In this document: positions 1 through 5,174 of the stretch, piece by piece
Layout: every line of letters begins with the position of its first letter
Numbering within the stretch: the stretch's first letter is position 1
NCBI GenBank assembly: GCA_016784945.1
Contig: JADHTP010000181.1
Coordinates: 1-6,477, forward strand
DNA length: 6,477 nucleotides
Reading direction: 5' to 3'
Source: Deltaproteobacteria bacterium
GTDB taxonomy: Bacteria > Myxococcota_A > UBA9042 > DTJE01
Translations under genes and position numbers: made by a program
Notes under the pieces: model-generated
Seen by the model: the letters and a program-made list of their open reading frames with translations, nothing else
What the model was told of the DNA's origin: nothing
Databases searched by the model: none

Positions 1-488
1 AGCACGGTGTCATTGGAATAGGTGAAGGCATTGTCCAGCACGGCCTTGGCACCGGGTCTCGTCACCACCACGCGCACGGTGTCAGGGGGGTGGGGGGGGG
101 TGATGACGGAAGCGAACTGAGGACTGGACACGATGACGGTGTGGCAGGGAGTCTGGTCGAACACCACCACCATGCCGTCCAGGAACCCGTCACCGGACAG
201 GGTGACCGTTTCGCCACCCGCCGAAAGGCCCTTCCCGGGGGTCACGCCGAGCAGCGTCAGCGGGGCCAGGGCCGGTTCGCCGCCATCGTCGACCGCCAGG
301 TCCATGCCGGTCCCGTCGGTCCCCGTGTCCCCGTCCAGGGGGACCAGGGTGTCCGGCGTCAGGGTTTCGGATCCTTCCTTTGCGTCCGCCTCCGGAACGG
401 CGGTCGCGTCCAGGGTCCTCGTTCCGCCCCCGCAGGCCGCGTACACCAGGGCAACGAGTGCGAGAAAGGTCAATCTGCTCATCTTCAT
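1..488 (-). CDS. Lipoprotein with IPT/TIG domain (partial, C-terminus off window)
   Basis: This is the first 162 residues of a secreted lipoprotein; the reading frame stays open to the left edge. It starts MKMSRLTFLALVALVYAACG. A short hydrophobic segment ends in Y-A-A-C, so Cys19 is the likely lipidated residue; Tyr at -3 is an unusual but tolerable lipobox residue. Residues 20-75 are a low-complexity acidic Asp/Thr/Gly linker. Residues 76-158 look like an IPT/TIG immunoglobulin-like fold, with the typical opening LLGVTPGKGLSAGGETVTL, then a G-D-G-F turn and the closing NAFTYSND. TIG domains usually serve surface binding or spacing, and further domains may follow outside the window. The ATG at 488 is chosen over the in-frame ATG at 482 because a GAGGGG ribosome site lies 8 bases upstream. 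It follows the IgGFc-like lipoprotein gene by 74 bp, so co-transcription is likely. A C9-A-C6 tract lies within the TIG coding region. The specific function is unknown. Confidence 0.82.
   Translation of the reverse strand, partial: MKMSRLTFLALVALVYAACGGGTRTLDATAVPEADAKEGSETLTPDTLVPLDGDTGTDGTGMDLAVDDGGEPALAPLTLLGVTPGKGLSAGGETVTLSGDGFLDGMVVVFDQTPCHTVIVSSPQFASVITPPHPPDTVRVVVTRPGAKAVLDNAFTYSNDTV
85..100 (-). repeat. Homopolymeric C tract (C9-A-C6 on coding strand)
   Basis: On the plus strand the sequence is six G, one T, nine G. In the TIG lipoprotein gene this reads as nine C, A, six C and encodes Thr-Pro-Pro-His-Pro-Pro around residues 130-135. The frame is intact as given, because the TIG domain closes normally downstream. 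Tracts of this length can slip during replication and are also error-prone in sequencing. Confidence 0.9.
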
Positions 489-496
489 GGCCCAAA

Positions 497-502
497 CCCC
501 TC
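497..502 (-). promoter_or_regulatory. Ribosome binding site of the TIG lipoprotein gene
   Basis: GAGGGG on the minus strand lies 8 bases before the ATG at 488 and 14 bases before the alternative ATG at 482, so it decides the start. The rest of the 74-bp gap (489-562) shows no promoter or terminator that I can support, only a short GC-rich self-complementary stretch (GGCCG-G-CGGCC). Confidence 0.6.
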
Positions 503-562
503 TGCCATCACACGGTCCACTATGGAACAGGCCGGCGGCCCAGGGCCGTCAGCAGGCAGTCA

Positions 563-2617
563 TCAAGGCACCTCGGTCACCAGTTCCAGATCCTCCAGGT
601 TCAGGCCCGCTGGATAGCCGTAGGACACGTACTGGTCATACCCGTAGGCGATCACCCCGAAGGGCTGGTCGGAAGTGGCGGTGTGCACCCCGTCCGATAC
701 GATGAGCTGGTAGACGCCCCACTTTCCCGTGCCCACCAGAGAGTAGTCGCCGAAGGGGATCCCCAGGTCCGATGGCTGGGCCAGCCCTTTGTCCTCCAGT
801 TCGTCCTGGATCTCCCGGATGGGTCGAAAGGTCAGGTCGTCGGCGTTCACCTCTTCGCCGTCCAGCAGAACGGTGGCTCCCACGGGCACGATGAGGTTCA
901 CGCAGTCGAACAGGTACTTGTCGGGGCTCAGGAACACGTATTCCATGCGGAACTGCTCTTCCGACACGGCCAGGATGAAGGCCGGGTCGCCCGTGTTCGC
1001 GTCGTCCTTGCCCTTGATCCCGCCCACGTTGGGGTCCGGGGCGTTTTCGGCGGCCAGGAACTGCCCCACGAGGATCGGCTTCTTGGCGTGGATCTCGAAG
1101 TGGTCCAGGGATTCGAAGTCCACGTATTCACCCCGGTTCAGTACCGGTGCGTTGACCTGGGTGGGGTAGGTGGTGAGCTGGGTCCCGTTTTCGGCCGCCA
1201 TGATGCGCCACACGTCCTTTTCCTTGCCCCGGGGGTAGGAATGGGTCGCGATGTATTCCTTGCCCCAGGTCTCCACCGGGTACATCTGCATCTCCAGGTG
1301 GTCCGCGCAGCAGGTGTTGTACTTGGACGTGCAGTCCTTGTTGGTCTTGCAGGGGACCTCCTGGGCCGGGACCAGGTTCTGGTACGGCCATTCGCACAGG
1401 CAGTCCAGGGTCGTGTCGTCCTTGCATTCCAGCCAGGGCTGCTCGTAGGGGGCGTCACCGCAGTCCCCGTCAGGGCAGCAGTGGTTGGTGTTGGGCGCGT
1501 TGGACGCCTCGCTGCCACCGAACACGGCCACGGGGTGGTTCGCCAGCACCACGGAGCCGCTGAGATCCGCCCCGTAGGCGTCCGTTTCGATGTTCAGCAC
1601 GTCGAACTGGTTGAGCACGCGGACGATGCTGTCCCCCGGCTCCAGGTGCTCGATGCCGTTATCAGCCAGGGTGGGGGCCGTGACGGTCAGGGTGACCTGA
1701 GTTTCGCCCGGGTAGGTGGCGATGACGGTCAGGTACCCCTTGAGTTCCTGGAAGGTCTGCTCCCGGGTCATCACGATGTAGTACTTGCCCAGCACATGGG
1801 AGGGCAGGAGGATGGATGCGTCGTTGCTGAACACGTCCACGTTCTCCAGTGGATTGAACTGGTAGGCCGTGATGGGGATGGAGGACGACACCTTGTAGGC
1901 CAGGGGCGCCTGCACCGTGCTGTTCACGTCACGGCGCGGAAGGTTGAAGATGCGAAGGCCCATGGGCGGGACGGGGTCTGCGGGCCAGGGGTTTCCGTCG
2001 CTGTCCGTGAGCTGCTCGCCCTCGTTGGTGAACACCTGGACCTTGGCCGGGTACTTGGGACTGGTGTTGGAGACCACGATGGAATACTGGGATCCCGCCG
2101 CGTCGTAGAAGCCGGACCGCCCGCCGGGCACGAAGGCGTTGTCCAGGTCCGCACCCCAGTATTCACAGCCGATGTAGGAATGCAGCTTCTGGTTGATTTC
2201 GCACAGCTTGACGCAGCTCCCCAGCAGGCAGATCTGGCCCGTTTCCACGCCGTTGCAGTTCTGGCCTTCCACGAACTCGGAACCGGTCTCGTCGCAACGC
2301 AGGACGATGTCGTCGTCCTGGCACTTCTTGGTGCCGGGGATGCAGGCGGTGCATCCCACGTTGTCCGACAGGCAGACGCTGTCCGTGCCGCAGGGAGTGA
2401 CTTCCCAGGCCGTGCCGTCCACGTTGCAGACCACCTGCCCCAACTGGTCGTCGGAGCAGGTCTGGAAGGTGCCCGGCATGCACACGGCGAATTCCCCCGG
2501 GGAGGGGTCGTCCGATGTGGCGGTATCCGGCAACTGACCGTCGGGCGGGTCTTCGCTCGTTGAGCCGCAGGCCAGGAGGAGCACCATGAGAAGGGAGGGG
2601 ACAGCCGAAATCCTCAT
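563..2617 (-). CDS. Cysteine-rich lipoprotein with IgGFc-binding-like domain
   Basis: A 684-residue surface lipoprotein from the ATG at 2617; residues here are numbered from the GTG at 2620, one codon earlier. The signal ends in L-L-L-A-C, a canonical lipobox with Cys18 lipidated, followed by an acidic Asp/Pro/Thr linker to about 44. Residues 47-140 hold two related cysteine-rich units, each opening C-x-P-G-T and containing a C-[ND]-x-x-G-type step. From about 148 to the end it resembles the IgGFc-binding-protein N-terminal family: Y-I-G-C-E-Y-W near 149, IPITAYQFNPL at 249-259, then NDASILLP, KKPILVGQFL at 513-522 and a final Y-G-Y-x-x-Y-V-S-Y-G-Y-P. A ten-cysteine insertion sits at 381-438. 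The family was named from a mucus-type mammalian protein; in bacteria the role is not established, and adhesion or surface binding is my inference. The ATG is preferred because GAGG lies 5 bases before it but only 2 before the GTG. A 2.2-kb antisense open frame over it is a base-composition shadow. Confidence 0.88.
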   Translation of the reverse strand: MRISAVPSLLMVLLLACGSTSEDPPDGQLPDTATSDDPSPGEFAVCMPGTFQTCSDDQLGQVVCNVDGTAWEVTPCGTDSVCLSDNVGCTACIPGTKKCQDDDIVLRCDETGSEFVEGQNCNGVETGQICLLGSCVKLCEINQKLHSYIGCEYWGADLDNAFVPGGRSGFYDAAGSQYSIVVSNTSPKYPAKVQVFTNEGEQLTDSDGNPWPADPVPPMGLRIFNLPRRDVNSTVQAPLAYKVSSSIPITAYQFNPLENVDVFSNDASILLPSHVLGKYYIVMTREQTFQELKGYLTVIATYPGETQVTLTVTAPTLADNGIEHLEPGDSIVRVLNQFDVLNIETDAYGADLSGSVVLANHPVAVFGGSEASNAPNTNHCCPDGDCGDAPYEQPWLECKDDTTLDCLCEWPYQNLVPAQEVPCKTNKDCTSKYNTCCADHLEMQMYPVETWGKEYIATHSYPRGKEKDVWRIMAAENGTQLTTYPTQVNAPVLNRGEYVDFESLDHFEIHAKKPILVGQFLAAENAPDPNVGGIKGKDDANTGDPAFILAVSEEQFRMEYVFLSPDKYLFDCVNLIVPVGATVLLDGEEVNADDLTFRPIREIQDELEDKGLAQPSDLGIPFGDYSLVGTGKWGVYQLIVSDGVHTATSDQPFGVIAYGYDQYVSYGYPAGLNLEDLELVTEVP

Positions 2618-2622
2618 CACTG

Positions 2623-2626
2623 CCTC
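2623..2626 (-). promoter_or_regulatory. Ribosome binding site of the IgGFc-like lipoprotein gene
   Basis: GAGG on the minus strand is 5 bases from the ATG at 2617 and 2 bases from the adjacent GTG at 2620. The spacing favours the ATG. Confidence 0.6.
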
Positions 2627-2646
2627 AGGTTCGTCGTGACGCCATG

Positions 2647-2675
2647 ATTATCCTTGATCATCGAGATATTTCCAA
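2647..2675 (-). promoter_or_regulatory. Sigma70-type promoter for the IgGFc-like lipoprotein gene
   Basis: The minus strand reads TTGGAA at 2675-2670 (4 of 6 to TTGACA), a 17-base spacer, then GATAAT at 2652-2647 (5 of 6 to TATAAT). The expected transcript start near 2640 gives a leader of about 23 bases that includes the GAGG ribosome site. It probably drives this gene and the downstream TIG lipoprotein gene. One arm of the inverted repeat CCTTGATCA lies in its spacer, touching the -10 box. Confidence 0.6.
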
Positions 2676-2736
2676 CCGGGCCCGGGGGAGTCCCCATGGC
2701 AAACGGGACCCGAGCCCGGGCGAACTGTGATCAAGG
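2652..2736. repeat. Nested inverted repeat between divergent promoters (candidate operator)
   Basis: A perfect 9-base inverted repeat has one arm at 2652-2660 (CCTTGATCA) and the other at 2728-2736 (TGATCAAGG). Inside it lies an imperfect GC-rich dyad: 2676-2694 can pair with 2705-2719, with one mismatch and a 4-base bulge. This dyad includes the self-complementary CCGGGCCCGG at 2676-2685. The outer arms fall within the two opposing promoters and the inner dyad fills the space between their -35 boxes. Both predicted transcript starts lie outside it, so it would act as DNA rather than as an RNA hairpin. A regulator site shared by both genes is an inference. Confidence 0.45.
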
Positions 2737-2755
2737 CCGGATTTCGGGTTAGAAT
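2727..2755 (+). promoter_or_regulatory. Sigma70-type promoter for the plsC-like gene
   Basis: GTGATC at 2727-2732 (3 of 6, with the TGA core), a 17-base spacer and TAGAAT at 2750-2755 (5 of 6 to TATAAT). The expected start is about 7 bases after the -10 box, at 2762-2763, which is exactly the ATG of the acyltransferase gene. No ribosome site precedes that ATG, so the transcript would be leaderless. The upstream in-frame GTG at 2727 lies inside the promoter. Confidence 0.55.
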
Positions 2756-2762
2756 CCTGGAC

Positions 2763-3494
2763 ATGGCATCGAAAAGCGTGATCAGGACCGGCGTGGTCTA
2801 TTCCAGCCTTCTGGGCGCCACCGCCGTGCTGGCCCCCATCATCGGCGCCTCGGGCTTCATGGGGAACCCCCGGATCTCGGATCGCCTGATCCGGTGGTGG
2901 TCCCACTCGCTGATGCTCTCCGCCGGAGTCCAGTGGGACGCCTTCGGCGTGGAGAACGCCGAGGGCCTGGGACCCTGCGTGATCATGTCCAGCCACCGGA
3001 GCCACCTGGACGGCCCCCTGCTGCTGTGCGTCCTTCCCCTGGACTTCGCCTTCGTGATCAAGAAGGCCCTGGCGAAGATTCCCCTGTGGGGCTGGGCGGT
3101 CACCGGGGCAGGCTACGTGTCCATCGACCGTGGCAGCCAGGCCGACTCCCTGGATGGCATGAAGAAGGCCGCCGAGTCCGTGCGCAACGGCCGACGGGTC
3201 CTCACTTTTCCCGAGGGCAGCCGAGCGCCCACCGATGATTTTCTGCCCTTCAAGAAAGGGGGCGCGGTCCTGGCCATCGAGGCTCAGGTCCCGGTGTTGC
3301 CCGTGGCCATCGCGGGCACCTACGACCTGTTACCCAGGGACACATTCATGGTCCGGTCCGGGCGGGCCATGGTGGGCGTAGGCCGGCCCGTTCCCACGGA
3401 AGGGATGACCTATGACGACCGGGGCGAACTCCTGTCCACGGTGGAGGCCGAGATCCGCCGCCTCTACGCCGAAGCAAAGGAAAGACTGTCCTGA
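2763..3494 (+). CDS. plsC: 1-acyl-glycerol-3-phosphate acyltransferase family protein (PlsC-like)
   Basis: A 243-residue membrane-associated lysophospholipid acyltransferase. The family moves an acyl group from acyl-CoA or acyl-ACP to the sn-2 position of lysophosphatidic acid, giving phosphatidic acid for membrane phospholipids. Residues 9-33 are a hydrophobic N-terminal segment. The catalytic H-x4-D motif is His78-Arg-Ser-His-Leu-Asp83; Ser77 stands where many members have Asn. The second block ends I121-D122-R123, the third is FPEGSR at 149-154, and the hydrophobic VPVLPVAI at 177-184 forms the fourth. Length and motif spacing match single-domain PlsC proteins. The frame also opens at a GTG at 2727, but that codon lies inside a promoter whose start falls on the ATG at 2763, so the ATG is chosen. 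It diverges from the lipoprotein gene and converges on a barrel gene 32 bp away. The acceptor could be another lysolipid, so the exact substrate is less certain than the family. Confidence 0.88.
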   Translation: MASKSVIRTGVVYSSLLGATAVLAPIIGASGFMGNPRISDRLIRWWSHSLMLSAGVQWDAFGVENAEGLGPCVIMSSHRSHLDGPLLLCVLPLDFAFVIKKALAKIPLWGWAVTGAGYVSIDRGSQADSLDGMKKAAESVRNGRRVLTFPEGSRAPTDDFLPFKKGGAVLAIEAQVPVLPVAIAGTYDLLPRDTFMVRSGRAMVGVGRPVPTEGMTYDDRGELLSTVEAEIRRLYAEAKERLS

Positions 3495-3501
3495 AACCCC
3501 G

Positions 3502-3524
3502 GCGATAAGCGATAGGCGATAGGC
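3502..3524. repeat. Tandem heptamer repeat in the convergent junction
   Basis: Three head-to-tail copies of GCGATA(A/G) at 3502-3508, 3509-3515 and 3516-3522, followed by GC. They fill most of the 32 bp between the stop codons of the acyltransferase and the small barrel gene. I see no convincing hairpin with a T-run here, so how these two convergent transcripts end is not evident from the sequence. Confidence 0.85.
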
Positions 3525-3526
3525 CT

Positions 3527-4180
3527 CTAGAAGTAGTACGTGAATCCCATGTTCCCGAACAGGCTGCCGTTCCCGAAATGGATGCCCACCTTGTCATTGT
3601 CCCCGGCGGCCTCGCCGGTGGCGGTGATGTCACCCTCGTAGCTGGTCACGTTGCCGCTGGCGTCCGCGATGGGATTGCCCTGGCTGTCGTTCTTCGGCCG
3701 CGCGTCGCCCAGTGCAGAACCACCGCTGGGGATGATGGCGACGGCCAGGCCAACGGAGATGTGGAACGAAAAATGGTCCGTGATGAAGATCTCGGCGGTG
3801 AGCGGGACCTCCACGTTCACCTGGATCGAACTGCCGCCGCCCGTGGCCGCGCCGTTATTGTACCCCAGGTCGGCCATCACGCCGATCCCGAGATTGGCCG
3901 CCTCGGTCCGCGCGAAATTGTAGATCACGCCCAGGGCGAAGTTCATGCTCATCCGGGTCCCGCCGGACCTGGGAACGATGAAGTCCAGCCCCAGCACCCC
4001 CCGGATCCCGAAGTCCCCGATCCAGTACTTGGCCGAGATGCCGGACACGCCGGCCAGGGTCTGGTCGAAGCCCAGGCCGAACTTGCCGTTCATGTCGCGG
4101 GCGTTGGCCGGCAGGCTCAGCACCGTGACCAGGGCAAGGGCCGCCACCAGACTGCCCGCTTTTCCCAGGGTTCGTCCCAT
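3527..4180 (-). CDS. Outer-membrane beta-barrel protein (217 aa)
   Basis: A secreted 217-residue protein, probably an outer-membrane barrel. Residues 1-27 form a Sec signal peptide: basic start MGRTLGK, hydrophobic core, A-N-A before Arg28. The mature part is a series of alternating, glycine-rich strands such as GIRGVLGLDF at 58-67, FALGVIYNFA at 81-90, ANLGIGVMADLGYN at 95-108 and FSFHISVGLAVAI at 137-149. A Gly/Asp/Asn-rich stretch at 151-195 is probably a long surface loop. It ends GNMGFTYYF; a terminal Phe after alternating hydrophobic residues is the usual signal for the barrel assembly machinery. The start is firm: GGAGGT lies 5 bases before the ATG. It is the second gene of an operon, 18 bp after the larger barrel gene, with which it shares no obvious sequence similarity. 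No named family is recognised; channel or structural roles are both possible. Confidence 0.78.
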   Translation of the reverse strand: MGRTLGKAGSLVAALALVTVLSLPANARDMNGKFGLGFDQTLAGVSGISAKYWIGDFGIRGVLGLDFIVPRSGGTRMSMNFALGVIYNFARTEAANLGIGVMADLGYNNGAATGGGSSIQVNVEVPLTAEIFITDHFSFHISVGLAVAIIPSGGSALGDARPKNDSQGNPIADASGNVTSYEGDITATGEAAGDNDKVGIHFGNGSLFGNMGFTYYF

Positions 4181-4185
4181 AGATT

Positions 4186-4191
4186 ACCTCC
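4186..4191 (-). promoter_or_regulatory. Strong ribosome binding site of the 217-aa barrel gene
   Basis: The minus strand reads GGAGGT with 5 bases before the ATG at 4180, close to a perfect Shine-Dalgarno. It sits within the 18-bp gap after the stop of the upstream barrel gene, so the second gene can be translated independently on the shared mRNA. Confidence 0.8.
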
Positions 4192-4198
4192 GTCCCTG

Positions 4199-5083
4199 TC
4201 AGAAACGAAAGGCCGAGGTGATGGTCAGGTTACGCGAATCGATCCCCGTCCCGTACAGGTCCTGAAACGTAAACGACAGGCCCAGGTCCAGGGAGGGGAT
4301 GACCGTGTATCCCATCCACACGCTCACCGGCAGGAACAGGTCCGTGCCCCTTGAGCGCAGACCCTGGACACGGAACAGGTTGCCAGTGTCGTAGACGGGG
4401 TCTGTGTCATATCCCTTGACGGGCTTGCCCACGCCCACCGACACGTCCAGGAACAGCTCGGGTGTGATGTTGGCCGTGAGGCCCAGGTCCGCGAAGACCG
4501 TGACCTGGGACTCCGAAGTGAACCCGTGGTATCCGGTCTTGGCGAAGCCGATCCAGATGTCCGGTCGGGCATGGATGGCCAGAATGTCGGGGACGATGGT
4601 GTACTTTAAGGGGGCGCTCAGCAGGATGGAGCCCCGGAACACCACCAGTCGCTCCATGTAGGAGGACTTGGATGGGAGATGAAGCCCCACCTCGATGCCC
4701 AGGAAGTCGACGAAGGCCCACTTGACGAACACGTAGACGCCGCCGAGGATGTCCAGGCCCTTGCCCTTCTCCCACCACAGCATCTCCAGGCCCAGGCCGA
4801 TTTCGAACTGGTCAGAGACGCCATAGGCAATGGACAGGCCGTCGTAGCGATCACTGAGGTAGCCCGAACCCAGGACCACGTGCTCCCCGGCCTGACCCCT
4901 GGTGAGGTCCACCATCAGGTCCATGCCGAATTCCGCGTGTCCCTTCTTCAGGCTCAAGGGGCGGTCCACCAGGGGAATGGTTTCGTCGAAGGTGGTCTGT
5001 TGTGCCACGGCCGTCCCCGTGGCTAGCAAGGCCAGGGTGCCGGTAAGGCAGGCGAGGACACGTCCGTATGGGAACTGCTTCAT
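4199..5083 (-). CDS. Outer-membrane beta-barrel protein (294 aa)
   Basis: A secreted 294-residue probable outer-membrane barrel. MKQFPYGRV begins a Sec signal peptide with a hydrophobic core and a predicted cut after A-V-A at residue 27. The mature chain shows alternating, aromatic and glycine-rich strands: LSIAYGVSDQFEIGLGLEML (83-102), FLGIEVGLHL (127-136), SQVTVFADLGLTANI (192-206), ELFLDVSVGVG (209-219), PSLDLGLSFTFQDL (263-276) and the end NLTITSAFRF. The final Phe with alternating residues is the barrel-assembly signal. A VLAC string at 9-12 is not taken as a lipobox because the hydrophobic core continues past it. An in-frame GTG at 5107 would add eight residues, but the promoter's expected start is at about 5107, so the ATG at 5083 with a 24-base leader fits better. 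It is the first gene of a two-barrel operon. Architecture recalls transporter-type or porin-like barrels; no named family is assigned. Confidence 0.8.
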   Translation of the reverse strand: MKQFPYGRVLACLTGTLALLATGTAVAQQTTFDETIPLVDRPLSLKKGHAEFGMDLMVDLTRGQAGEHVVLGSGYLSDRYDGLSIAYGVSDQFEIGLGLEMLWWEKGKGLDILGGVYVFVKWAFVDFLGIEVGLHLPSKSSYMERLVVFRGSILLSAPLKYTIVPDILAIHARPDIWIGFAKTGYHGFTSESQVTVFADLGLTANITPELFLDVSVGVGKPVKGYDTDPVYDTGNLFRVQGLRSRGTDLFLPVSVWMGYTVIPSLDLGLSFTFQDLYGTGIDSRNLTITSAFRF

Positions 5084-5113
5084 GCCGCAAGCCGTTTCGA
5101 AACCCACGGGCGC

Positions 5114-5142
5114 ATGATAGGAGAGGCGCGTTGCAGTGTCAA
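5114..5142 (-). promoter_or_regulatory. Strong sigma70-type promoter of the barrel operon
   Basis: The minus strand reads TTGACA at 5142-5137 (6 of 6), a 17-base spacer, then TATCAT at 5119-5114 (5 of 6). The expected transcript start is near 5107, leaving a 24-base leader before the ATG at 5083. It is the best promoter in the window and would drive both barrel genes. Confidence 0.75.
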
Positions 5143-5174
5143 AAGCCCACGGGGGATTATCGGACCGTGCCGGC
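5141..5174 (-). terminator. Weak terminator-like hairpin after the OB-fold protein gene
   Basis: Directly after the TAG stop the minus strand can pair GCC and CACGG (around a two-base GG bulge) with CCGTG-GGC, over a 12-base loop, followed by TTTT. The stem is imperfect and the T-run short, so it may terminate only partly. The last two T's are the first two bases of the downstream TTGACA -35 box. Confidence 0.35.

Noticed and set aside
190..495. A 101-codon minus-strand open frame over the TIG lipoprotein gene
   Set aside because: It is Arg/Gly-rich, needs a TTG start, and lies in a different frame from the lipoprotein, which has a lipobox and a recognisable TIG domain.
380..2563. A 727-codon open frame on the plus strand
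   Set aside because: It is antisense to the lipoprotein gene, has no domain, signal or ribosome site I recognise, and is rich in Val/Gly/His/Asp as expected for the complement of GC-rich coding sequence. The minus-strand protein has a lipobox, promoter and family motifs.
2726..2736. TGTGA at 2726 as half of a CRP-type site
   Set aside because: There is no matching TCACA half at the required 6-base spacing. The TGATCAAGG inverted repeat explains the sequence better.
3578..4354. A 258-codon plus-strand open frame across the two barrel genes
   Set aside because: It overlaps both barrel genes antisense, has biased His/Arg/Gly composition and no motif. The minus-strand proteins have signal peptides and barrel C-termini.
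5048..5059. VLAC in the 294-aa barrel protein as a lipobox
   Set aside because: The cysteine at residue 12 is too early and the hydrophobic core continues to an A-V-A cleavage site at 27. The Phe-ended barrel also argues against a lipoprotein.
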